Source: Helicobacter didelphidarum (GTDB taxonomy: Bacteria; Campylobacterota; Campylobacteria; Campylobacterales; Helicobacteraceae). From it: a stretch of 64,000 nucleotides of DNA. Under the pieces are notes generated by a model. The model saw only the letters and a program-made list of their open reading frames with translations, had not been told where the DNA came from and did no database searches. The DNA is taken from assembly GCF_003364195.1 (NCBI RefSeq), contig NZ_NXLQ01000011.1, forward strand, positions 1-64,000. Reading direction: 5' to 3'. Positions 1 through 11,515 of this stretch are shown here, piece by piece; within the stretch, counting starts at the first letter, position 1, and the number at the start of each line of letters is the position of its first letter. A program made the translations under genes and the position numbers.

Positions 1-227
1 CCACCCACCCTAGCTAAGGCTATTTGGGTTATATTTGAGGCTGTGCTGGGATTTTGTGTATGCCAATAGTCTTGTAATATTTTGCTTGGTGTGGGAGTGC
101 TGATAGTATCTTGCATAAAAAAATCGGCGAATGACTTGCTTGTATCGACATTGATGATAATGCTATTGATGAGTGTTGCTGTGTATTTGATATAGTTATC
201 ATCGGCGTTAAATACGATGTGAAACAT
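1..227 (-). CDS. Glycosyltransferase family 8 protein, N-terminal part, cut by the window edge
   Basis: This frame opens with ATG at 227-225 and stays open to base 1, so only about 75 residues are seen. The start reads MFHIVFNADDNYIKYTATLI, the typical opening of GT8 galactosyl/glucosyltransferases (LgtC/RfaJ type), where the first strand and the nucleotide-sugar site lie at the very N-terminus. A Shine-Dalgarno-like AAAGGAAA sits about 10 bases upstream. The family builds lipopolysaccharide outer core in Gram-negative bacteria. It follows the small gene at 255-620 by 27 bases on the same strand, so the two may be co-transcribed. The donor and acceptor sugars cannot be inferred. Confidence 0.8.
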   Translation of the reverse strand, partial: MFHIVFNADDNYIKYTATLINSIIINVDTSKSFADFFMQDTISTPTPSKILQDYWHTQNPSTASNITQIALARVG

Positions 228-254
228 GATGTCTTATTTCCTTTCAAATACAAA

Positions 255-620
255 TTACAGATGATTAAGGCGATCACCAACTAAGTTTGTTAAGGCGGTT
301 TTAATATTAAAATAATCACTCGGTGATAATGTTTTTGTATCATGGACCAACATAGATTCTATATCTTTAGCAATCAACATTGTATGTAATTCATTATTTT
401 CATTAACAGCTGTTCGTAAAAGTTTAATTTTTTGTCGATAATCTGCAATACGTGACGGATAGCTTTGTGTAAGAGTAGTAATTTTTTGCTTGGATAATTT
501 CTCGTCCTTTTTTTTCTCATATATTGCCTCTCCCAAGTCTTTAGCCATGTCAGCTATGCAACTTGCAAGATATTTTGTATCTTTTAAATTAGATCTTGAG
601 TCTGTATCCACATTAACCAC
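255..620 (-). CDS. Hypothetical protein, 121 aa, helical
   Basis: I do not recognise this protein. It starts at GTG 620 with AAGG six bases upstream. It has no signal peptide or membrane segment. Residues about 25-75 are rich in Lys, Glu, Arg and Gln (KKKDEKLSKQKI, then RIADYRQKIKLLRTAVNENN) and look helical, possibly coiled. It lies downstream of flaB on the same strand but is separated from it by three inverted repeats, one of them terminator-like. It therefore probably has its own transcript, perhaps shared with the glycosyltransferase that follows 27 bases later. A flagellar chaperone-like role is possible from size and helicity, but nothing in the sequence proves it. Confidence 0.55.
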   Translation of the reverse strand: MVNVDTDSRSNLKDTKYLASCIADMAKDLGEAIYEKKKDEKLSKQKITTLTQSYPSRIADYRQKIKLLRTAVNENNELHTMLIAKDIESMLVHDTKTLSPSDYFNIKTALTNLVGDRLNHL

Positions 621-643
621 CTAAAACCTTAAATACTTCGTAT

Positions 644-674
644 TATATCTAAAAAAATACTTTTTTTAGATATA
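644..674. repeat. Perfect 14-bp inverted repeat, 3-nt loop
   Basis: TATATCTAAAAAAA and TTTTTTTAGATATA face each other across the trinucleotide TAC. It lies 24 bases upstream of the GTG of the 255-620 gene, so it could be an operator or an AT-rich hairpin in the leader of that gene. It is the third inverted repeat in the flaB-downstream spacer. Confidence 0.6.
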
Positions 675-749
675 AAATCACATATAGGACTAATATTAGA
701 TGTTAATGTTATTAAAAAAAATAATTTTGAAAAGCAAGAAAATAGAGAA

Positions 750-779
750 TCAAACACTCATTATAAAATCAGTGTTTGA
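750..779 (-). repeat. 9-bp inverted repeat downstream of flaB
   Basis: TCAAACACT and AGTGTTTGA are separated by 12 bases. It is a second hairpin behind the flaB terminator, perhaps a back-up terminator or an RNA 3'-end stabiliser. Confidence 0.5.
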
Positions 780-786
780 CTTTTGA

Positions 787-824
787 CAAATATCTTTTGT
801 TTTATGGAAAACAAAAGATATTTG
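787..824 (-). terminator. Probable flaB transcription terminator
   Basis: A perfect 17-bp inverted repeat (CAAATATCTTTTGTTTT paired with its complement) has a 4-nt loop. It begins 13 bases after the flaB stop codon, the usual place for a hairpin terminator. The stem is AT-rich, and the T-rich stretches lie within the stem rather than in a clear tail. The hairpin is seen; its terminator function is inferred. Confidence 0.7.
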
Positions 825-837
825 AGGAATTTTAAGA

Positions 838-2382
838 TTATTGTAATAATCTTAAAACATTTTGCTGCACAGCATTTGCTTGAGCCATAGCAAAGCTACC
901 TGATTGTGCTAGAATATTATGTTTCGAGAATGTTGCAGACTCTTGAGCAAAATCCACATCTCTAATTTGAGATTCAGCTGCTTTAACATTGACTTGTGTA
1001 ATAGAAATGTTATTAATCGTTGCAACAAGTTGCATTTGAACAGAACCCATATCGGCACGAATTTTATCAAGTTGCCTTGTAGCAGATTCTGCCATATCCA
1101 TAACAACCATAGCACCTCTTAGTGAAGTTACACCAGCACCAATACCATCGATATTTTGTTGTGCTTGAGCCGCATTTGCATTAGCACCAGAAGCACTTGC
1201 AATATTTCTATCCATATTACCACGCACAGAACGAAGATTTACGGTATATTGAGCGATGCCTTGTGCAGAATGGAATCCTACACTACTGAAATTCGTCCCA
1301 CTCACAATAATATCTCTAGCATCTGTTCTAACAAGGCTTAATCGTCCAATGATCGCATGATTCTTGCCATCTACACCATTAAAACTACCACCCCCTAAAA
1401 CAGCTCCTGTTTTACCTTCTGTATGTATAGAGATTGCTCGACCATCAAGGCTTCTTACATTTAATCTCCCTTCAATATCAACATACGCTTCAACACCTGT
1501 TCTTTCTTTAATTGAATTAAAAGCATTAATAAGCCTACCATCAGAATCATTCTTACGAACATCATTAATAGTTCCAATAGTAGTCCCATTTACAACCAAA
1601 CCATTTACGGTTCCAGATTGCACCGGTAACTCACCTGTTCCCAATACAGTTGCATACGCACGGACACCCAAAGTATCTGAAAACTTATTAATAGTATCAG
1701 CTAATAAGCCAATGCCTGTTCCTGCACTTGTGGAAATTACAGCTGTTTCTAACTTATAATTCTTTTTCCCATCAACTTGGCGGAATTTTAAGGCAACCTC
1801 TTTTAAATTTTTAGCACCAGCACTAGCAAGCATACCAATACCTGTTACAGAAGAACTTTCAAGTCTTACATGTCCAATTTTATCGGAGCTTGTTGGTCCT
1901 ATCGAAGCTTTTACTGTTGTATTAGAATATGCCCCAATTTGAAACTCTTTATTGGAAAAAGCACCAGACAACATTTGTTGTCCATTATAGCTTGTTGTAT
2001 TAGCAATATTGTCAAGCTCTTCTAAGAGTCGAACAATATCATTTTGCAACGCTCTTCTACTTTCAGTAGTTTGTCCATCTTGGGCAGCTTGAATTGCTTT
2101 TACCTTAACAGTATCAAGAATCTTTAATTGCTCATCCATAGCTTTATCAGCAATTTGTATCATACCAATAGCATCATTAGCATTTCCAATCGCTTGTCCC
2201 AATGAACTTGCTTGACTCCTTAAACTATCAGCTATTGACATACCAGAGGCGTCATCTGCTGCTTTGTTAATCCTTAAACCAGAACTTAGCTTCTCTAGCG
2301 AATTCGCTATGAATCTATTGTTTTGCACACCTATAGTATGCGAATTGAGTGCGGCGATATTTGTATTTATCCTAAAACTCAT
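838..2382 (-). CDS. flaB: Flagellin B (minor flagellin)
   Basis: FlaB is the less abundant flagellin of Helicobacter filaments and sits near the hook. The 514-residue length matches the family. The N-terminus [15 protein letters not shown] and the region [20 protein letters not shown] are the conserved D0/D1 helices. The C-terminal D1/D0 helices end in [26 protein letters not shown] and the internal HVGFHSAQG-like segment (residues about 362-375, [21 protein letters not shown]) separate it from the FlaA at 42 kb. The start has AAAGGATG eight bases upstream. A sigma54-type promoter lies at 2422-2440, as known for flaB in H. pylori. Export goes through the flagellar type III apparatus, so no signal peptide is expected. 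Confidence 0.96.
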   Translation of the reverse strand: MSFRINTNIAALNSHTIGVQNNRFIANSLEKLSSGLRINKAADDASGMSIADSLRSQASSLGQAIGNANDAIGMIQIADKAMDEQLKILDTVKVKAIQAAQDGQTTESRRALQNDIVRLLEELDNIANTTSYNGQQMLSGAFSNKEFQIGAYSNTTVKASIGPTSSDKIGHVRLESSSVTGIGMLASAGAKNLKEVALKFRQVDGKKNYKLETAVISTSAGTGIGLLADTINKFSDTLGVRAYATVLGTGELPVQSGTVNGLVVNGTTIGTINDVRKNDSDGRLINAFNSIKERTGVEAYVDIEGRLNVRSLDGRAISIHTEGKTGAVLGGGSFNGVDGKNHAIIGRLSLVRTDARDIIVSGTNFSSVGFHSAQGIAQYTVNLRSVRGNMDRNIASASGANANAAQAQQNIDGIGAGVTSLRGAMVVMDMAESATRQLDKIRADMGSVQMQLVATINNISITQVNVKAAESQIRDVDFAQESATFSKHNILAQSGSFAMAQANAVQQNVLRLLQ

Positions 2383-2421
2383 CTTTGCATCCTTTGCGAA
2401 AAATTTGAATACGAAAAGATT

Positions 2422-2440
2422 AAAGCAAAGTGTGTTCCTA
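2422..2440 (-). promoter_or_regulatory. Sigma54 (RpoN) promoter of flaB
   Basis: On the minus strand the sequence AGGAACACACTTTGCTTTA contains the invariant GG-N10-GC spacing of -24/-12 promoters. It is about 40-60 bases upstream of the flaB start. RpoN control of flaB through FlgR/FlgS is established in H. pylori. Confidence 0.85.
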
Positions 2441-2681
2441 AATAAGAAAATTAAATATAAAATTATATGAAATCAAAAAAATTATATCCATTTAGTAAAA
2501 GATTCTATAAATATTAATACATGATAACTCATTTTCAAAGTATAGCAAAATGAGAATTGTAAGATTGAAAAATATTTCTTTGATTAGGCATATAAACAAA
2601 TAAATGTTTTCTTATAGAATCTAGATTTATGATTGTTTAATACAAACTAAGTAAATTGATTAAAAAAGTATGTCATTTATA

Positions 2682-6171
<3,490 letters not shown>

Positions 6172-6491
6172 ATTTTATCCTTCTGATTTGATTTTTATGT
6201 TTGGAGTATAATAAATAATTTAGTAGTGATAGTAGTATAAGTGAATAACGTGATTAAAAAAAATTGTTGTTTGAAAAGTTCGTTATTCACGTTATTTTCA
6301 ATATTTGGAAAGGAATTGATTTTATTCACGTTATTTTCACATCCATTCACAGTATTATTTTTTAAAAACGGTAAGTATAGCATATCTATTCTTTATAAAT
6401 TCTGAATATAATGTAAATATTGTTAAAATTTCGTTGTTTTAATGTGTTTTTAAGGTAAGATTATTGGTTGAAATTGTAGATATTTTAGATA
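6172..6491. other. Candidate oriC part 2: DnaA-box cluster and AT-rich region between dnaA and dnaN
   Basis: No gene lies here. Sites matching the Helicobacter DnaA box (reported consensus TCATTCAC) with at most one or two changes occur at 6241-6248 (GTGAATAA, reverse), 6283-6290 and 6322-6329 (TTATTCAC), 6333-6340 (ATTTTCAC) and 6343-6350 (CCATTCAC). GTGAATAACG at 6241 and CGTTATTCAC at 6281 form a perfect 10-bp inverted pair. The remainder is strongly AT-rich and could be the unwinding element. H. pylori is known to have a bipartite origin flanking dnaA, with unwinding in the downstream half. Assigning that role here is inference from position and motifs. Confidence 0.7.
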
Positions 6492-7850
6492 TTAAGGGTT
6501 TGATAATTTTAGCTTAGATATCATGTTTTCAATTTCCATTTTTAAATGTGGGTCTTGTTGTAGTTCATCTGTGATAGATTTAATTTGTTTGCTTACTGCA
6601 CTATGATCTTTAAGATTTAGTTCAGCTGCAATGCTAGGGAAAGTTGCGTGGATTTGGTTTCTTGCAATATAAGTAACAATTTTTCTTGCTTTTGCTGTGT
6701 TTTTCTTTCCGCGAACTTTTGTTTTTATTTCGCTTGGTTTTATATTATATTCAATTGCGACTATTTTTACTATATCATCGAAAGTTATTTCATGTTTTTC
6801 TATTTCTCTATCTTTTAAGACATGTTTTACTGTTTCTAGTGTGATTGGCATTTTTAAGATTGACATGTGTGCGTAGAGGTTTACAATTATACCTTCTATT
6901 TCGCGTATGTTATCGTGGATTTGTGTTGCAAGGAGATTGATAATTTCAGAATCTAGCATAATATCGTTTTGCTGACATTTCTGTTTTACTATGTTAATTT
7001 TTGTTTCAAGTTCTGGAGATTCTATTTTTGCTGTCATACCACCACTGAATCTTGATTTTAGTCTTTTTTCTAATTTTTCAATTAGTTTTGGTGGTTTATC
7101 GCTTGTCATAACAATTTGTCCATTAACATTAATAATTTCATTGAAAGTATTGAAAAACTCTTCTTGAAATTTTTCAGTTTTTGCTAAGAATTGGACATCA
7201 TCAATAAGGAGGTAATCACACTTTCTAAATCTTTCTCGAAATTGATCCATTGTTCTATTATGTAGTCTATGGCGATATTCATTAAACATTGTTTCAGCTG
7301 TAATATAAACGATCATAGCATTTGGATTTTTGCGATATACTGCATTACATATAGCGTTGAGTAAATGTGTTTTTCCTAATCCTGTGTTCCCATGTATAAG
7401 AAGTGGATTATATCTTGCACGATATTGAACAACCTCCCTTGCTGTTTCGTATGCAAAGCGATTACATTCCCCTACAATGAAATTATCAAAGCGACATTCA
7501 GTATTTGTCATAGATTGATTGTTTTTCATAATATATTTTTTTTGTGAATTATTTTTAGATTCTTCAGTTAAGTTGGATTCTGATTTAAGTCTAAAGATAA
7601 TTTCTACTTTAGAATCTTTCCCAAGAATATTTTGAATATTCTCTTTGTAATTTCGTTTTACCCAATTTAGTAAGAAAAGATTATCTGCTAAAAAGATGAT
7701 TTTAGATTCACTTGAATGTTGTTCATCAAAAGAAATTTTACTAAGATATTGATTATATTCTTGTGGTGAAATTTGATTTTTAAGGGTAGCAAGAATTTCA
7801 GTTCTATTAATCGTTTTATGTTCTTTTTGGTTGTCAAATAAGCTATCCAT
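6492..7850 (-). CDS. dnaA: Chromosomal replication initiator DnaA
   Basis: DnaA binds DnaA boxes at oriC, opens the duplex and recruits the DnaB helicase encoded at 25-26.7 kb. The 452 residues show an N-terminal interaction domain (about 1-90), a linker, and AAA+ domain III with Walker A GNTGLGKTHL and Walker B LLIDDVQFL. Domain IV carries the DNA-recognition helix region around LKDHSAVSKQIKSI (family form is R-D-H-T/S-x-V). The protein ends KLKLSNP. The gene is flanked upstream by eight 11-bp repeats and downstream by a DnaA-box cluster, which suggests autoregulation and a bipartite origin. Confidence 0.98.
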   Translation of the reverse strand: MDSLFDNQKEHKTINRTEILATLKNQISPQEYNQYLSKISFDEQHSSESKIIFLADNLFLLNWVKRNYKENIQNILGKDSKVEIIFRLKSESNLTEESKNNSQKKYIMKNNQSMTNTECRFDNFIVGECNRFAYETAREVVQYRARYNPLLIHGNTGLGKTHLLNAICNAVYRKNPNAMIVYITAETMFNEYRHRLHNRTMDQFRERFRKCDYLLIDDVQFLAKTEKFQEEFFNTFNEIINVNGQIVMTSDKPPKLIEKLEKRLKSRFSGGMTAKIESPELETKINIVKQKCQQNDIMLDSEIINLLATQIHDNIREIEGIIVNLYAHMSILKMPITLETVKHVLKDREIEKHEITFDDIVKIVAIEYNIKPSEIKTKVRGKKNTAKARKIVTYIARNQIHATFPSIAAELNLKDHSAVSKQIKSITDELQQDPHLKMEIENMISKLKLSNP

Positions 7851-8161
7851 TCAATAATACCTTTTTAATTCACATATTTTATAAAAGTATATCTTATTTT
7901 TAGTGAATTAAGAGTGAATTAAGAGTGAATTAAGAGTGAATTAAGAGTGAATTAAGAGTGAATTAAGAGTGAATTAAGAGTGAATTAAGAGTGAATGTGG
8001 ATTTTATTTTATTAAGGATAGTTTGTGTATATTTAAAGAATGCTAAAATGCCTTTATATTAATTAGAATGAACTTGAAACTTTTTTGATTGTATAGTATA
8101 ATTTTATTTTTTTATTCATTATAATCTAAAACTAAATTTAAATAAATGAAAGTCGGTGTAT
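7851..8161. other. Candidate oriC part 1: intergenic region upstream of dnaA
   Basis: This 311-base spacer separates the divergent dnaA and the glycosyltransferase at 8162. It holds a TAATTCAC site at 7866-7873, the 11-bp repeat array at 7903-7996 and then an AT-rich tract. The dnaA promoter should also lie here. Nothing in it codes for protein. Confidence 0.65.
7903..7996. repeat. Eight perfect 11-bp tandem repeats plus a partial ninth (origin iterons)
   Basis: The unit GTGAATTAAGA is repeated eight times without change (7903-7990), followed by GTGAAT. Read on the other strand each unit contains TTAATTCAC, one base from the Helicobacter DnaA box TCATTCAC. The 11-bp period puts all sites on nearly the same face of the helix. 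The array starts 53 bases upstream of dnaA. There are no spacers, so it is not a CRISPR. A DnaA-binding iteron role is inferred. Confidence 0.85.
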
Positions 8162-9187
8162 ATGTTAGAACACAGAGATAATATTATAGAAAAGGAATCA
8201 TATCAATGGGAGTTTGAACAAGGGGATATGATTTATGCACCAATTTGTATTATTGTTTATAATCGAGTTGATAAAATTCAAAAAGTCATTGAGTGTTTAA
8301 GTAGAAATACTTTGGCAAAAGATTCTGAGGTTTATATTTTTTCAGATGCACCAAAAAATGAGGGTGCTAAGCAAGGTGTGCAAGAGGTTCGTGATTATAT
8401 TTATTCTTTGCAACAGAAAAAACATGGTTTTAAATCTTTAGAGATTATAGAAGCACAACAGAATCTTGGGATTAAAAATTCTGTTGTGAAGCAAGGCAAT
8501 TTTATTTTTAAAGAAAAAGGATATGATAGATTTATTGGTTTGGAAGATGATATTGAAACACACAATTTTTTTTTACAATATATGAACGATGCTTTAACAT
8601 TCTATAAAGATAATCAACAAGTTATTGCTATTACTGCTTTTACACATCAAGAGGCAAATCTTAAGAGTAAAACACTAAAAAAATATCCTCATAAAGTTTT
8701 ATTTTCTTATGCTTTTCATAGTTGGGGTTGGGGAATGTGGGCTGATAGATGGGAGCATATTGATTGGGAAAAACCGGATATAAACTGGTTTTTATATAAT
8801 CCAAAACATTGGTTTTATGGAAACATACTTTCATGGTTACATTTATTAGCAATTAGAAATTCTCAAAAAGATAGGCAAGTAACAGAATTATGGGATATAT
8901 ATTTATCTTCTGTGGCTTATAAACAACAAAAGGTTTGTGTCTGGCCTAGCCAACTCTCATATACGCGTAATTTTGGCTTTGATGGAAGTGGTGTTCATAA
9001 GTTTAATTTTGATGAAAATATCGTTAATTTTGAGTTTGCAAATCCGCAAGAAAAATTAGAATTTACACATGATATAAATTTAAATATGTGGTTTCATTTT
9101 AAAATTGGATTGAGATATGGTTTGGAAGTATGGGTTTTTGGGTTCTTTAAAATGTTTAGAAACAAGATTCTGAGAATCAAGAAATGA
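8162..9187 (+). CDS. Glycosyltransferase, GT2-like (GT-A fold)
   Basis: The protein (341 residues from ATG 8162; GTG 8156 is an alternative) begins its domain with APICIIVYNRVDKIQKVIECL, the first strand of a GT-A Rossmann-like fold. GLEDDIETHNFFLQYMNDAL at about residues 125-145 supplies the DxD-like metal/nucleotide-sugar motif. A conserved aromatic segment SYAFHSWGWGMWADRW follows. Such proteins transfer sugars to lipid-linked or surface glycans. No signal peptide or clear transmembrane segment is seen apart from a hydrophobic, aromatic C-terminus (VWVFGFFKMF) that may touch the membrane. It is a single gene transcribed away from the origin. The sugar specificity is unknown. Confidence 0.8.
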   Translation: MLEHRDNIIEKESYQWEFEQGDMIYAPICIIVYNRVDKIQKVIECLSRNTLAKDSEVYIFSDAPKNEGAKQGVQEVRDYIYSLQQKKHGFKSLEIIEAQQNLGIKNSVVKQGNFIFKEKGYDRFIGLEDDIETHNFFLQYMNDALTFYKDNQQVIAITAFTHQEANLKSKTLKKYPHKVLFSYAFHSWGWGMWADRWEHIDWEKPDINWFLYNPKHWFYGNILSWLHLLAIRNSQKDRQVTELWDIYLSSVAYKQQKVCVWPSQLSYTRNFGFDGSGVHKFNFDENIVNFEFANPQEKLEFTHDINLNMWFHFKIGLRYGLEVWVFGFFKMFRNKILRIKK

Positions 9188-9321
9188 GATAAAACAATAT
9201 TATTAAGTTTTTTCATATAACTTTAATGGTTATAATATGTTGAAATAAATAATGTAAAAATTACACTATAAAGCTATATTAAAAGAACTAGAAATTTTTT
9301 AACGATAATAAGGTTTAAGTT

Positions 9322-10311
9322 ATGTTTTATAGAAAAATATTCTTGTTTTATTGTTTATTTTATCATTATTTACAAGCAGATTCTATTTATTTTCCGCAAG
9401 ATTTTTCAGCAATAAAAAAAGATAATTTTGAATCACAATTTCAAATAAATATAGATTCCTCTATTTATCAAACAAAAGCACAGCAAATAGGACCTACTAC
9501 CGTAGAATCAACAATACAAAAAGATATAAAAGATTCTGTTGTTACTACATCACAGATACCAATCATACCAAATGGAACAGTATTTATTGCTATTACAAAT
9601 GAGAAAAATCCAGAGAAATTACATATTGGTAAAAAAACTTTTGAATGGCTAAAACATCCAGTAGATTCTACAAAGAAGATTGCTTTTGTTGGAATTAATT
9701 ACTATGCAAAACCAAATGTGATTTTTTTGAATAATACAATACAGATTCGTATTATTCAAGGGAATTATCGTCGAGAAAAAATTACTATTAAAGATACAAG
9801 TAAAACAAAGCCAAACAAAGCAACGAGTGATAGGATTGCAAGTGAATTAAAAGAAGTAAATAGAATTTACACAACTTATGAAAAAAATAGATATTGGAAT
9901 AAGCCATTTGGATATCCATTAAAAAATATGAATATTACAAGTCCTTATGGTTCTGCACGAGTTTTTAATGATGAGGTAAAAAGTTATCATGGAGGAACTG
10001 ATTTGCGTGCGAGTATTGGCACTTCTATTTATGCAATCAATGATGGTGTTGTAGTGATTGCAAAGGATCGTTTTTTAGCTGGGAAATCAGTTGTAATCAG
10101 TCATGGACAAGGCATTTTTAGTATGTATTATCATTGTAGTGATATAAAAGTAAGAGTAGGACAAAAAGTAAAACAAGGGGAATTAATAGCACTAAGCGGG
10201 GATACAGGGCGTGTGAGTGCCCCACATTTACACTTTGGTATGCTTGTGAATGGAGTGCAAATTGATGCAATGAGGTTTATTAATGATATAAATAAACTTT
10301 TTGAGAAGTAG
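9322..10311 (+). CDS. M23 family metallopeptidase, secreted
   Basis: M23 enzymes are zinc endopeptidases that cut peptidoglycan cross-links. The 329-residue protein begins with a hydrophobic stretch (IFLFYCLFYHYLQA) that acts as a signal peptide or anchor. The catalytic domain covers about residues 205-320: SPYGSARVFN, HGGTDLRA (first H and D ligands) and PHLHFGMLVNG (HxH motif). A helical linker precedes it. It differs from the Csd3-like protein at 49.7 kb in lacking the long LytM-preceding domain and in having the SARVFN element. It may therefore be another cell-shape or remodelling peptidase. Its neighbours give no operon clue; the next gene converges on it. Confidence 0.88.
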   Translation: MFYRKIFLFYCLFYHYLQADSIYFPQDFSAIKKDNFESQFQINIDSSIYQTKAQQIGPTTVESTIQKDIKDSVVTTSQIPIIPNGTVFIAITNEKNPEKLHIGKKTFEWLKHPVDSTKKIAFVGINYYAKPNVIFLNNTIQIRIIQGNYRREKITIKDTSKTKPNKATSDRIASELKEVNRIYTTYEKNRYWNKPFGYPLKNMNITSPYGSARVFNDEVKSYHGGTDLRASIGTSIYAINDGVVVIAKDRFLAGKSVVISHGQGIFSMYYHCSDIKVRVGQKVKQGELIALSGDTGRVSAPHLHFGMLVNGVQIDAMRFINDINKLFEK

Positions 10312-10666
10312 AAATTCATCAAAACACTTTCCATATTTTATAGTATTCTTAGAGATTTAGATTTAACAATTCGCCGTAGAATTTTTATTTATTTTTAGAA
10401 TCTCATATAAATTCATATTATCTTTTATCCATCATAAATCTTATTCAATAAAGTATGTATAAATCTCCCTTCTCTTATTTTGTTGTTGAGTTACAAGCAG
10501 AAAATCCTATTCCTCACTGCAATAGAATCTATAAATATGCTTTTGTAGTGCGAAACTTTATACAAATATTTTATGTAAAAAGGCTATAAATAGGATAAAA
10601 GCCTACATGAGTGAAAAAGAATTGATAAAAATTTGAAGCCCAAATACGCAATAAACTCCTTCATTA
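10312..10666. other. Intergenic, 355 bp, between convergent genes
   Basis: AT-rich and non-coding. It contains two copies of the AGAATCT motif (near 10397 and 10526). I see no RNA gene and no strong hairpin. Confidence 0.5.
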
Positions 10667-11515
10667 TCACACAGTCTTTTCATACACATAAAAATCTGCA
10701 AATGAGGTGCTATTGAGCTTCTTAGGGTTGAATGGATATTTGTTTGGGATATGCTCCCTTAGTCGCCATTCACTCGCATTTGCCTCAATCCACGCACTAA
10801 ACTTCCTATGTCGCACATGCTCCGCGTGGATTTCATCTTTGTTTGACGCATAAATGATGACAAATTTCGCCGATGACGCAAAAAGATTTGCCATATATTC
10901 CTCAAACACCCTATTATCGATGAGATGATATATCACATCAAGCGAAATTGCCAAATCCACACTTTGATTGTGCAAACGAGCGAAACTCTCATTGATGTTA
11001 CCTCGCTCGTTTTTCTCCAAACATTTGTTATCAATCTCGCTTCGCTCGATACTATCGGGCTTCATATCACGATATAGAATCTCACTTTGCCCTTTAAGAT
11101 TCACAACAGGACTTCGCTTCGTATCGCAACACAGAATCTTAGAATCTCTATCACGCAAATATTCGCTCACAAGATAAAATTCTCTGCTCCCACAATCGCC
11201 CCGCTTATTATGAGTGAAGTCATTGCCAAATCTCTGTTTGAGGTTTGCTATTGTCGTGGCCGAGACATCAAGCCCGATATAATGCGGAAAAGTGAAGAGT
11301 GAAAGCTGATTACCATCGCCACAGCCCCACTCAAGCACGCAGTTTATGTGATTGTGAGCGACAAAATTATTTAGCACTTCAGCCTTAAAAACTGCTAGAT
11401 GATTATAGCTCCCTGCTCCGCTCGCACCGATATTATTTTGCTTTTTCCTTAAGGATTCCCCCCCCCCATTAGAATCTTGTTTTGTGTGTGTCGCATAGGG
11501 AATCTCAATACTCAT
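10667..11515 (-). CDS. SAM-dependent methyltransferase with poly-G tract and internal insertion
   Basis: A class I methyltransferase fold is shown by VLEWGCGDGNQLSLF (motif I, SAM-binding glycine loop, about residues 60-75), HYIGLDVSATTI (motif II acidic residue) and SVDLAISLDVIYHLI (motif IV region). Ten G residues in the coding strand (11458-11467) encode Gly-Gly-Gly at about residues 17-19 and keep the frame open as sequenced. Residues about 105-170 (between REFYLVSE and NQSVDLAIS) look like an in-frame insert rich in charged residues and flanked by repeat-like DNA. The gene overlaps the preceding glycosyltransferase by 11 bases, so the pair should be translationally coupled. It probably modifies a surface glycan; the substrate is unknown. 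Confidence 0.78.
   Translation of the reverse strand: MSIEIPYATHTKQDSNGGGESLRKKQNNIGASGAGSYNHLAVFKAEVLNNFVAHNHINCVLEWGCGDGNQLSLFTFPHYIGLDVSATTIANLKQRFGNDFTHNKRGDCGSREFYLVSEYLRDRDSKILCCDTKRSPVVNLKGQSEILYRDMKPDSIERSEIDNKCLEKNERGNINESFARLHNQSVDLAISLDVIYHLIDNRVFEEYMANLFASSAKFVIIYASNKDEIHAEHVRHRKFSAWIEANASEWRLREHIPNKYPFNPKKLNSTSFADFYVYEKTV
11458..11467. repeat. Homopolymer C10 (G10 in coding strand) in methyltransferase gene
   Basis: A run of ten identical C/G bases lies 48 bases into the methyltransferase. In Helicobacter and Campylobacter such runs change length by slipped-strand mispairing and switch genes on and off. As sequenced the gene is in frame (on). Confidence 0.85.

Noticed and set aside
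29-280. An 83-codon open frame on the minus strand at the left end
   Set aside because: It is out of frame with the GT8 protein read from ATG 227, which has a ribosome site and a clear family start. The 83-codon product matches nothing.
7903-7996. Tandem repeats as a CRISPR array
   Set aside because: The units are 11 bp, directly abutting and without spacers, and lie next to dnaA, so they are iterons, not CRISPR.
10968-11302. Plus-strand open frames opposite the methyltransferase
   Set aside because: They run antisense to a well-supported gene, have no ribosome site and show no domain.
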